Origin: Betaproteobacteria bacterium
GTDB taxonomy: Bacteria; Pseudomonadota; Gammaproteobacteria; Burkholderiales; SG8-39
Direction of reading: 5' to 3'
DNA length: 16,487 nucleotides
Assembly (NCBI GenBank): GCA_005881355.1
Contig: VBDM01000021.1
Coordinates: forward strand, 1 to 16,487
In this document: positions 1 through 7,631 of the stretch, one piece after another
Numbering within the stretch: position 1 is the first letter of the stretch
How the letters are laid out: the number at the start of each line of letters is the position of its first letter
Notes under the pieces: model-generated
Seen by the model: only the letters and a program-made list of their open reading frames with translations
What the model was told of the DNA's origin: nothing
Database searches by the model: none
Translations under genes and position numbers: made by a program

Positions 1-1058
<1,058 letters not shown>

Positions 1059-1080
1059 GGCCGAAGTGTGCCATAAGCGG

Positions 1081-1089
1081 TGCTAAACT
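1081..1089 (+). promoter_or_regulatory. Candidate extended -10 element for the rpfE-recJ transcript
   Basis: The sequence TGCTAAACT fits an extended -10 (TGnTAnnnT). It ends 9 nt before the ATG at 1099, leaving room for a leader of only a few bases. I see no good -35 hexamer and no Shine-Dalgarno before the ATG. The element lies in the only gap (about 40 bp) between the divergent lolC and rpfE genes. This is inference from pattern alone. Confidence 0.3.
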
Positions 1090-1098
1090 CGAAATCGC

Positions 1099-2094
1099 AT
1101 GCACTGCCATCTGTTCATTCCCGATTTCTCTTCCGCGGAAGGCGACGAGCCCGATCGCCTGGTCGCCGCCGAGACGCTGTTCGCGAAGGGACGCCGGCGG
1201 CGGCTCGCCGCAAGCCCGCGGGAGGCGTGGCTGTTCGAGCGCTTCGCGGTGCCGAAGCAGCGCGACTGGCCGGTCGCCCCCTACACGCTGCTCGCCGACG
1301 GCGGGACGCCGGAGCGCGACTTCTGGCTGCGCGCCGACCCGGTGCACTTGCGCCTGGGCCGCGACACGCTCACCTTCGCCGACGGCGCCGCGTTCGAGGT
1401 CTCGCGCGCCGAAGCGGAAGCGCTCGTCGAGACGCTCAACCGCCATTTCGGCGATGCGATGCTCTTCTACCCCTTGCAGCCGGCGCGCTGGTACGTGAGG
1501 CTCCCGGGAGCGCCTGACATGCGCACCACGCCGCCCTCCGCCGTGCGCGAAGAGACGATCGAAGGAAACCTTCCCTCCGGACCCGATGCGATGCGCTTTC
1601 ACGCGGTGATGAACGAGGCGCAGATGCTCCTGCACGAGCACCCCGTCAACGCCGGGCGCGAGGAGCGAGGGGAGCCGGTGTTGAACAGCGTCTGGTTCTG
1701 GGGCGGCGGGGTCATCGATGCCGCAAAAAGCCGTCCTTTCTCGACGGTATTCGGCGACGATCCCCTGGCGCGCGGCCTGGCGCTCGCCGCAGGAATCCCG
1801 GCGCGGGCCTTGCCGAAAGACGCCGGCGCCGTGCTCGCCGCCGCGGGGGACGAGGGCGTGGCGCTCGTCGTGCTGGACCCGCCGCGGAGCGCGGCTTCGG
1901 AGCGCCGCGCGGCGCTCGAGCGCGACTGGTTCGGACCGCTTCTCGCCGCTTTGCAGTCCGGGCAAATCGGGATGCTGACCCTGTCCCTGCCAAGCGCGGA
2001 TTCGCTGCTCGAGATCGAGACCGTGCGCTCGGACCTCCGATATTTCTGGCGGTTGAAAAGGCAGCTCGCGGATTACCTGGGCTCGCGCGCGTGA
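1099..2094 (+). CDS. rpfE: RpfE-type conserved protein (COG4255, phosphoglycerate mutase-like), function unknown
   Basis: A 331-residue soluble protein of the family called RpfE in the Xanthomonas rpf cluster, often labelled a cofactor-independent phosphoglycerate mutase-like protein. No enzymatic activity is established for it. The family hallmark NSVWFWGGGVID is at residues 196-207. It is preceded by the usual N-terminal half, which includes an HFGDAMLFYPLQPARWYVRL segment, and followed by a C-terminal alpha/beta part with VALVVLDPPRS. I see no signal peptide or membrane segment. The start is the ATG at 1099, the first in frame, although it lacks a clear ribosome site. The stop overlaps the recJ start in a GTGA, so the two genes are probably translationally coupled. 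The family assignment is secure; the function is not. Confidence 0.85.
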   Translation: MHCHLFIPDFSSAEGDEPDRLVAAETLFAKGRRRRLAASPREAWLFERFAVPKQRDWPVAPYTLLADGGTPERDFWLRADPVHLRLGRDTLTFADGAAFEVSRAEAEALVETLNRHFGDAMLFYPLQPARWYVRLPGAPDMRTTPPSAVREETIEGNLPSGPDAMRFHAVMNEAQMLLHEHPVNAGREERGEPVLNSVWFWGGGVIDAAKSRPFSTVFGDDPLARGLALAAGIPARALPKDAGAVLAAAGDEGVALVVLDPPRSAASERRAALERDWFGPLLAALQSGQIGMLTLSLPSADSLLEIETVRSDLRYFWRLKRQLADYLGSRA

Positions 2095-3788
2095 GCTCCC
2101 GGATCGCCGTTCGCCCCGTCTCTCTGCGCGTCCACGATCAGCTCGTGCGGGAGGGACTGCACCCGGTGCTCGCGCGCGTCTGCGCCTCGCGCGGAATCCG
2201 CGGGCGGCGCGAGCTCGAGGACGCGCTCTCGGGCCTGCTTCCGCCCTCGGCGCTGCTCGGCGCGGAGCGCGCGGCGGCGCTGCTCGCCGACGCGATCGCG
2301 GCGGGAAAGCGCATGCTGATCGTCGCCGACTACGACTGCGACGGCGCGACCGCCTGTGCGCTCGGCGTGCGCGCGCTCGCCGCCTTCGGCGCGAGCGTCG
2401 GCTACCTCGTTCCCAACCGCTTCGAATTCGGCTACGGGCTCACCCCGGAAGTCGTCGCGCTCGCGGCGCAATCGAAGCCCGATCTCCTCGTCACCGTGGA
2501 CAACGGCATCGCGAGCGTCGAGGGCGTCGAGGCCGCCCGGCGCCTCGGCATCGAGGTGATCGTCACGGACCACCATCTGCCGGGCGCGGAGCTCCCGCGC
2601 GCAGCAGCCATCGTCAATCCCAACCAGCCCGGCTGCGCCTTCCCGAGCAAGAGCCTCGCGGGCGTCGGCGTGATGTTCTACGTGATGCTCGCGCTGCGCG
2701 CCGAGCTCAGGAAGCGCGGCGCGTTCTCCGCGAAGGAGGAGCCGAACCTCGGCGATGTTCTCGACCTTCTCGCCCTCGGCACGGTCGCCGACGTCGTGCC
2801 GCTCGATTTCAACAATCGTGTGCTGGTCGCTCAAGGCTTGAGGCGCATCCGCGCGGGCCGGATGCAGGAGGGCGTGCGTGCGCTCTTCGCCGTTGCCGGC
2901 CGCGATCCTTCGCGCGCCAGCACCTTCGATCTGGGATTCCTGCTCGCGCCCAGGCTCAACGCCGCCGGGCGCCTTTCCGACATGAGCCTCGGGATCGAGT
3001 GCCTAGTCATCGAAGACCGCGGGCGCGCCCTGGACATCGCGCGGCAGCTCGACGAGCTCAACCAGGAGCGGCGCACGATCGAGGCGGACATGCGGCTGCA
3101 GGCCGACGAGCTCCTCGCGAAGCTCGCCGTCGGCGAGTCGAGCAGCATCAGCCTCTACGACCCGTCCTGGCACCAGGGTGTCATCGGGATCCTCGCCGGG
3201 CGCGTGAAGGACCGCTACCACCGCCCGACCTTCGCGTTCGCCCCCGGCGCGCCCGGCGAAATCAAGGGCTCGGGCCGCTCCATCGCCGGCCTGCATCTGC
3301 GCGACGCGCTGGATCTCGTCGCCAAGCGCGCTCCCGGGCTGCTGCTGCGGTTCGGGGGGCACGCGGCCGCGGCCGGAGCGACGCTGCGCGCGGAGGATTT
3401 CGCGCGGTTCGCGGAAAGCTTCGAAGCCGTGGCCCGAGAATGGCTGTCGCCCGCGCAGCTCGGACGCACGGTCGAGACCGACGGTTCGCTCGAGACCGCG
3501 TACCTCGATCTCGGCCTCGCGCAACTTCTGGAAGAGCAGATCTGGGGCCAGGGTTTTCCGCAGCCGCTGTTCTGCGACGAGTTCGAGGTCCTCGGCCAGC
3601 GCGTGGTCGGCGAGAAACATCTCAAGCTCAAGCTCGCCCGCGGCGGACGCACGCTCGAGGCGATGCGCTTCAACGAGCTCGATCCCCTGCCCTCGCAGGT
3701 GCTCGCGGCGTACCGGCTCTCGGTCAACGAGTTCAACGGGGCGCAGAACCTGCAGCTGGTGATCGAGCACTGGGAGCCCGCGCGGTGA
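2091..3788 (+). CDS. recJ: Single-stranded-DNA-specific 5'-3' exonuclease RecJ
   Basis: DHH-superfamily 5'-3' exonuclease that degrades single-stranded DNA in RecF-pathway recombination, mismatch repair and fork restart. It needs Mn/Mg ions. Its 565 residues match the family length (E. coli 577). The metal-binding motifs are all visible: VADYDCDGAT (Asp80, Asp82, Asp84), VTVDNGIAS (Asp137), VTDHH (Asp160, His161, His162) and LGTVADVVPL (Asp234). The DHHA1 domain follows with QGVIGILAGRVKDRY, GSGRSIAGLHLRDAL and FGGHAAAAG, and then the C-terminal OB-fold. Translation starts at a GTG inside the rpfE stop (GTGA), and the gene ends in another GTGA that starts the next frame. Gene pairing with rpfE is conserved in Xanthomonas. 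The enzyme looks intact. Confidence 0.97.
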   Translation: MSSRIAVRPVSLRVHDQLVREGLHPVLARVCASRGIRGRRELEDALSGLLPPSALLGAERAAALLADAIAAGKRMLIVADYDCDGATACALGVRALAAFGASVGYLVPNRFEFGYGLTPEVVALAAQSKPDLLVTVDNGIASVEGVEAARRLGIEVIVTDHHLPGAELPRAAAIVNPNQPGCAFPSKSLAGVGVMFYVMLALRAELRKRGAFSAKEEPNLGDVLDLLALGTVADVVPLDFNNRVLVAQGLRRIRAGRMQEGVRALFAVAGRDPSRASTFDLGFLLAPRLNAAGRLSDMSLGIECLVIEDRGRALDIARQLDELNQERRTIEADMRLQADELLAKLAVGESSSISLYDPSWHQGVIGILAGRVKDRYHRPTFAFAPGAPGEIKGSGRSIAGLHLRDALDLVAKRAPGLLLRFGGHAAAAGATLRAEDFARFAESFEAVAREWLSPAQLGRTVETDGSLETAYLDLGLAQLLEEQIWGQGFPQPLFCDEFEVLGQRVVGEKHLKLKLARGGRTLEAMRFNELDPLPSQVLAAYRLSVNEFNGAQNLQLVIEHWEPAR

Positions 3789-4110
3789 GCTTTGCGCGCA
3801 TCAGGATCGCATGGCCGAAAGGCGCGGCGGTCGCCGTGCTGGAAGACACTCCGACGGCGCGCGCCGTAGTCGCCGCGCTCCGGTCACGGCAAAGCTCGAG
3901 CGGGAAGCTCAGCAGGTCGTGCCGCCCGGAACCGTCTGCTTCTGGGTCGAGGGCGGCTCGCTCGCTCTGCCTTGGGGACGCACGCCGATATCCGAAGGCG
4001 AGGAGCCGCGCTTGATGACCCGCTGCAATATCCTCGGCAAGATCGACGGCGACGCGAGACAGCTCGCCTCGGTGCGGTCGGGCGACTCGATCACGATCTC
4101 GATGGAGTGA
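3785..4110 (+). pseudogene. Cyclophilin-like (COG2164/DUF369) gene broken by an internal deletion and frameshift
   Basis: Two frames together make one COG2164 protein. From the GTG at 3785, overlapping the recJ stop in the same GTGA arrangement as rpfE/recJ, one frame gives ARIRIAWPKGAAVAVLEDTP and continues TARAVVAAL to about 3880. The next frame then picks up with PVTAKLEREAQQVV and continues PPGTVCFW, GRTPIS and CNILGKI through SITISME to the TGA at 4108-4110. In family members such as Thermotoga TM1367 a stretch with a WGEEIYF-like motif separates these halves. Here it is absent, so about 16-18 codons (3n+1 bases) are missing around 3878-3884. The ATG at 3811 in the downstream frame would only add a spurious Arg-rich N-terminus. 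The family has a small cyclophilin-like barrel and no settled function. An assembly error is possible but would have to remove about 50 bases. Confidence 0.72.
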
Positions 4111-4112
4111 AC

Positions 4113-4325
4113 ATGGAACGCAAGCGCGTCAATTCGAGCAAGATCCGCGCGGTCGGCTACGACCCCAAGTCGCAGGTGCTGGAGATCGAGTTCAGCGACG
4201 GCAAGCTGCTCGCCTACCGAGGCGTCTCGCCCGAGGTGCACCGCCAGTTCATGGCGGCGCCTTCGCCGACGAGCTTCTTCGAGGACAAGATCGACGAGAG
4301 TTTTCCCTCGACGCGCCTGAAGTAG
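4113..4325 (+). CDS. Stand-alone KTSC-domain protein, 70 aa
   Basis: A 70-residue protein consisting of one KTSC domain (named for lysyl-tRNA synthetase C-terminal domain). In some bacteria the domain is fused to the end of LysRS, and in others it stands alone. RNA binding has been suggested but not shown. Visible hallmarks are VNSSKIRAVGYDPKSQVLEI at the N-terminus, the central LLAYRGVSPEVHRQFM where the family's YxY motif lies (here YRG), and PTSFFEDKIDESFP near the end. The ATG lies 2 nt after the stop of the broken cyclophilin-like gene, so it was probably co-translated with it. prfB and lysS follow within 2 kb. The LysS encoded at 6038-7537 has no KTSC tail of its own. The domain call is good; the function is unknown. 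Confidence 0.85.
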   Translation: MERKRVNSSKIRAVGYDPKSQVLEIEFSDGKLLAYRGVSPEVHRQFMAAPSPTSFFEDKIDESFPSTRLK

Positions 4326-4388
4326 TCGCGCCACGCCGCCCGGTGTTTCGATGCGAACACGATTTCATCGCCGGGAAGTAAAGTAGAC

Positions 4389-4394
4389 TATAGT
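4389..4394 (+). promoter_or_regulatory. Candidate -10 hexamer upstream of the small membrane protein
   Basis: TATAGT differs from the sigma-70 -10 consensus at one position and lies in the AT-richest stretch of the 88-bp gap after the KTSC gene. The best upstream match (TTTCAT near 4363) is 20 nt away, longer than the usual 16-18, so the -35 is poor. Transcription would begin near 4401, ahead of both possible start codons of the next gene. Confidence 0.33.
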
Positions 4395-4434
4395 CAGGTC
4401 GCGGCTAGGACTCGTGCCGTCGGGAGAGACAGTC

Positions 4435-4830
4435 TTGGATTTCGCAAGAGGCTTGTTCGAGGTTATCCAGCAGTGGACGACCTATGTCTGGTACTGCATC
4501 GGGCAGCTGATGCAGACGCCGGTATGCAAGCCGTTCTGGACAGGGGTGACGATCGCGCTGCTTGCTTTGGGCGCGCTGATAGTAAGCGTCGTCGCCTGGA
4601 AAATCGTGTCATACCGGATGATGCTGGCCGCCGCGCTCAAAGCGGAGCGCGAGCGCGCCCGCATCGACCATGAAGCAATTTCCGCCAGAAGCTGGGACGG
4701 CGACAAGGCCTACCGCTCCGAGCTCGGCGGCGAGGAAATCGAGCGGCGCGTCCGCGAGGCGGTAGATCAGCGCCGGACCGCCCACCCCCCGTTTCCCAAA
4801 CTCGTGCCACCGGATAGCCACGGCCAATAG
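4435..4830 (+). CDS. Hypothetical small membrane protein with one transmembrane helix
   Basis: I do not recognise a family. From a TTG at 4435 the protein is 131 residues. A strong GGGAGAG ribosome site (4422-4428) sits 6 nt upstream of that TTG. An in-frame GTG at 4414 would add seven residues and has only AGGA at very short spacing. The N-terminal third is amphipathic and aromatic (FEVIQQWTTYVWYCIGQ). A strongly hydrophobic helix follows (WTGVTIALLALGALIVSVVAW), then a long charged Arg/Glu/Ala-rich stretch (ALKAERERARIDHEA) that could be a cytoplasmic coiled coil, and a Pro-rich tail. It has its own candidate promoter and lies 94 bp before prfB. It could anchor or sense something at the membrane, but nothing in the sequence says what. 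Confidence 0.62.
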   Translation: MDFARGLFEVIQQWTTYVWYCIGQLMQTPVCKPFWTGVTIALLALGALIVSVVAWKIVSYRMMLAAALKAERERARIDHEAISARSWDGDKAYRSELGGEEIERRVREAVDQRRTAHPPFPKLVPPDSHGQ

Positions 4831-4867
4831 GGGCCTTCGCGGATCGACACGTCGGGTGCCGAGGGTC

Positions 4868-4879
4868 GAAGCGCGCTTC
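4868..4879. repeat. 12-bp perfect palindrome upstream of prfB
   Basis: GAAGCGCGCTTC is a perfect palindrome in the 94-bp non-coding gap before prfB, 30 bp upstream of the candidate -10. It could be an operator or form a small hairpin. In a sequence this GC-rich a 12-bp palindrome can also arise by chance. There is no T-run, so it is not an intrinsic terminator. Confidence 0.4.
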
Positions 4880-4909
4880 AGCGGCGAGTCCGCCCGAACG
4901 TCCTTGCTG

Positions 4910-4915
4910 TAAAAT
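4910..4915 (+). promoter_or_regulatory. Candidate -10 hexamer for prfB-lysS
   Basis: TAAAAT ends 9 nt before the prfB ATG at 4925, so the transcript would have a leader of only a few bases. No Shine-Dalgarno is visible before the ATG, which fits a leaderless or near-leaderless message. No convincing -35 element is seen 16-18 bp upstream. Confidence 0.38.
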
Positions 4916-4924
4916 CGCGCCTTC

Positions 4925-6029
4925 ATGGAAACCGAACGCATCAATCAAATCGCCTCTACGCTCTCAGACCTGGACAAGCGGTCGGCAGAGTTGCGGAGGT
5001 ATCTTTGACTTCGACGGCAAGCAAAAACGCCTGACGGAAGTCGAAACGCTCCTGACCGATCCCAAGGTCTGGAGCGATCCCAAGCGCGCGCAGGATCTCG
5101 GCCGGGAAAAGAAATCGCTCGACGCGACCGTCTCGGGGCTCGCCTCGATCGACTCGCGCCTGCGCGATGCGCGAGAGCTCTTCGAGATGGCGCGCGCGGA
5201 AAACGACGACGCGACGCTCGTCGCGGTCGCGGCCGACGTCGCGGAGGTGGAAAAAGAGGTCGGCGACCTCGAGTTCCGGCGCATGTTCTCCGATCCGCTC
5301 GACCCCAACAACTGCTTCATGGACATCCAGTCGGGGTCGGGGGGCACCGAGGCGCAGGACTGGGCGCAGATGCTCGAGCGCATGTACGCCAAGTACTGCG
5401 ACCGCAAGGGCTACCGCATGGAGGTGCTCGAGGAGTCGTCGGGCGAGGTCGCCGGCATCAAGAGCGCTTCGCTCAAGATCACCGGAAGCTACGCCTACGG
5501 GCACCTGCGCACCGAGAGCGGCGTGCATCGCCTGGTGCGCAAGTCGCCGTTCGACTCGAACGCGCGGCGCCATACTTCGTTCGCGAGCGTGTTCGTCTAT
5601 CCCGAGGTGGACGAGAACATCGAGGTCGAGGTGAATCCCGCGGAGCTGCGCATCGACACCTATCGCGCGTCCGGCGCGGGTGGACAGCACGTCAACAAGA
5701 CCGATTCTGCAGTGCGCATCACGCATTTGCCGACGGGCATCGTGGTACAGTGCCAGAATGACCGCTCGCAGCACCGCAACCGCGCCGAAGCCATGGCGAT
5801 GCTGAAATCGCGGCTGTACGAGCTGGAGCTGCGCAAGCTCCAGGCCGAGCGCGACAAGCTCGCGGCAGGCAAGACCGACATCGAGTGGGGACACCAGATC
5901 CGCAGCTACGTCCTCGACCAGTCGCGCATCAAGGACCTGCGCACCGGCGTGGAGATCGGCAATACGCAGAGAGTCCTCGACGGCGATCTGGACGATTTCA
6001 TCAGCGCGAGCCTGAAGCAGGGCGTCTAG
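4925..6029 (+). CDS. prfB: Peptide chain release factor 2, made by programmed +1 frameshift
   Basis: RF2 ends translation at UGA and UAA. The ATG at 4925 opens a 27-codon frame that stops at the UGA at 5006-5008. The ribosome must slip +1 on CTT, skip T5006 and continue at GAC 5007 to reach the TAG at 6027-6029, giving 367 residues (E. coli 365). The SPF stop-codon-recognition tripeptide is at 207-209 (KSPFDSNARRHTSF), and the catalytic GGQ is at 252-254 (SGAGGQHVNKTDSAVR). Both are offset by two from the E. coli positions. SPF rather than a PxT motif distinguishes RF2 from RF1. lysS starts 8 nt after the stop, and the prfB-lysS pair is common in proteobacteria. Expression is expected to be self-limited: plentiful RF2 terminates at the internal UGA. 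An annotation opening only downstream of the shift would miss about 90 residues. Confidence 0.97.
4995..5009 (+). promoter_or_regulatory. prfB programmed +1 frameshift site (SD-like GGAGG, TAT, CTT TGA C)
   Basis: An internal Shine-Dalgarno-like GGAGG (4995-4999) is followed after TAT by the slippery CTT (5003-5005), the in-frame stop TGA (5006-5008) and the weakening C (5009). The 3-nt spacing between the SD-like element and CTT, and the TGA-C context, match the site known in E. coli prfB. Reading resumes at GAC 5007 in the +1 frame. Confidence 0.96.
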
Positions 6030-6037
6030 CCGCGATC

Positions 6038-7537
6038 ATGGCGGATCAGCCGGCACCCCAAGACGAAAACCAGATCATCGCCGAGCGGCGCGCGAAGCTT
6101 GCCGAGCTGCGCAAGCGCGGCGCCGCCTTTCCGAACGACTTTCGCCGCGAGCATCTCGCTGCCGACCTGCACCGGGCCTGGGGCGGAAAATCCAACGAGG
6201 AGATCGAGCCCAAGACCGTAAAGGCGACGGTCGCCGGGCGCATGATGCTCAAGCGCGTCATGGGAAAGGCGAGCTTCGCCACGCTCCAGGACATGAGCGG
6301 CCGGATCCAGCTCTACGTGACGCTCGACGTCGTCGGCGAAGCCGCCTACGACGCGTTCAAGCACTACGACCTCGGCGACATCGTCGGCGCGCGCGGAACC
6401 CTCTTCAAGACCAAGACCGGCGAGCTTTCGGTGAAGGTCGCCGAGCTGCGGCTGCTCGCGAAGGCGCTGCGGCCGCTGCCCGAAAAATTCCACGGGCTCG
6501 CCGACCAGGAAGCGAAATACCGCCAGCGCTACGTGGATCTCATAATGAGCGAGGAGACGCGCGCGGTGTTCCACACCCGCAGCCGCGTCGTGCAGGCGAT
6601 CCGCGAGTTCATGACGGGCAAGGGTTTCCTCGAGGTCGAGACCCCGATGATGCAACCGATCCCCGGCGGCGCGAACGCCAGGCCGTTCAAGACACATCAC
6701 AACGCTCTCGACATGGAGCTCTTCCTGCGCGTAGCGCCCGAGCTCTATCTCAAACGCCTGGTGGTCGGCGGATTCGAGAAAGTGTTCGAGATCAACCGCA
6801 ATTTCAGGAACGAGGGCATCTCGACCCGGCACAATCCCGAGTTCACCATGCTCGAGTTCTACGAGGCCTACCGCGACTACCGCCACCTCATGGAGCTCAC
6901 GCAGGAGCTCCTGCGCGAGGTCGCCCGGAAGGTGCTTGGTACCCTGCAGATGCGCTACGGGGAGCACACGGTGGACCTTGCCGGGCCTTTCGAGCAGCTC
7001 AGTGTCCTCCAGGCGATCCGCAAGTTCCATCCTGAGACCGGCGAGCGCGAGCTCGGCAGCCGCGAGGCGCTCATCGCCGCGCTGAAAAAGCGCGGCGTCG
7101 AGCCGCACGCGAACGCCGGTCTCGGCGCGCTGCAGCTTGCACTATTCGAGGCGACCGCCGAGCAGCAGCTCATCCAGCCGACCTTCATCGTGGACTATCC
7201 CGCCGAAGTGTCGCCGCTCGCGCGGCGCAGCGACGCGAATCCGGAGGTCGTCGAGCGCTTCGAGCTCTACATCGCCGGGCGCGAGATCGCCAACGGATTT
7301 TCCGAGTTGAACGATCCGGAAGACCAGGACGCGCGCTTCAAGGAGCAGGCGAAAGCCAAGGCGGGCGGCAACGAAGAAGCCATGTACTACGACGCCGACT
7401 ACATACGCGCGCTCGAATACGGCCTGCCGCCCGCGGCGGGCGAAGGGATCGGCATAGATCGCCTGGTGATGCTCTTCACCGACAGCCCCAGCATCCGCGA
7501 CGTGCTGCTGTTCCCGCACCTGCGCGCGGAAGCGTAA
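6038..7537 (+). CDS. lysS: Lysyl-tRNA synthetase, class II
   Basis: Charges tRNA-Lys in two ATP-dependent steps in the cytoplasm. The 499 residues match the class II enzyme. An N-terminal anticodon-binding OB-fold (about 60-160, with VAGRMMLKRVMGKASFATLQ) precedes the catalytic domain. That domain contains a motif 1 region near VQAIREFMTGKGFLEVETPM, motif 2 with EINRNFRNEGISTRHNPEFT (from about residue 250), and motif 3 with GEGIGIDRLVML (Arg475). The ATG at 6038 is chosen because the protein MADQPAPQDENQIIAERRAK begins as family members do. The frame stays open upstream, but that part only shadows prfB. No clear ribosome site is seen, and the 8-nt gap suggests coupling to prfB. The protein ends LLFPHLRAEA with no KTSC extension. 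Confidence 0.97.
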   Translation: MADQPAPQDENQIIAERRAKLAELRKRGAAFPNDFRREHLAADLHRAWGGKSNEEIEPKTVKATVAGRMMLKRVMGKASFATLQDMSGRIQLYVTLDVVGEAAYDAFKHYDLGDIVGARGTLFKTKTGELSVKVAELRLLAKALRPLPEKFHGLADQEAKYRQRYVDLIMSEETRAVFHTRSRVVQAIREFMTGKGFLEVETPMMQPIPGGANARPFKTHHNALDMELFLRVAPELYLKRLVVGGFEKVFEINRNFRNEGISTRHNPEFTMLEFYEAYRDYRHLMELTQELLREVARKVLGTLQMRYGEHTVDLAGPFEQLSVLQAIRKFHPETGERELGSREALIAALKKRGVEPHANAGLGALQLALFEATAEQQLIQPTFIVDYPAEVSPLARRSDANPEVVERFELYIAGREIANGFSELNDPEDQDARFKEQAKAKAGGNEEAMYYDADYIRALEYGLPPAAGEGIGIDRLVMLFTDSPSIRDVLLFPHLRAEA

Positions 7538-7631
7538 CGCACTGCAACAATCTTTTACATCAACGGTCTGGCGCCTCATGCGTTAGTGCGGGTAAGCTTC
7601 ACACTCAGCAACAAGACGACAGGAGACGCAT

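Noticed and set aside
1072..1074. ATG as the lolC start
   Set aside because: It is out of frame with the LolC reading frame. The GTG at 1058 gives the conserved YELFVGLR N-terminus.
3811..3880. The ATG at 3811 as a genuine start for a 99-residue protein
   Set aside because: Its first 22 residues are Arg-rich and unlike the family. The family-like N-terminus is encoded in the other frame from 3785.
4349..4370. CGATG/CATCG arms after the KTSC gene as a terminator
   Set aside because: A 5-bp stem with a 12-nt loop and no T-run is too weak.
5885..6037. A 51-residue N-terminal extension of LysS
   Set aside because: It overlaps the end of prfB and matches no LysRS N-terminus. The ATG at 6038 gives the normal family length.
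7538..7631. CGCACT/AGTGCG arms in the lysS-glycine-zipper gap as a terminator or riboswitch
   Set aside because: The 6-bp arms are separated by about 41 nt with no T-run, and I recognise no riboswitch fold.
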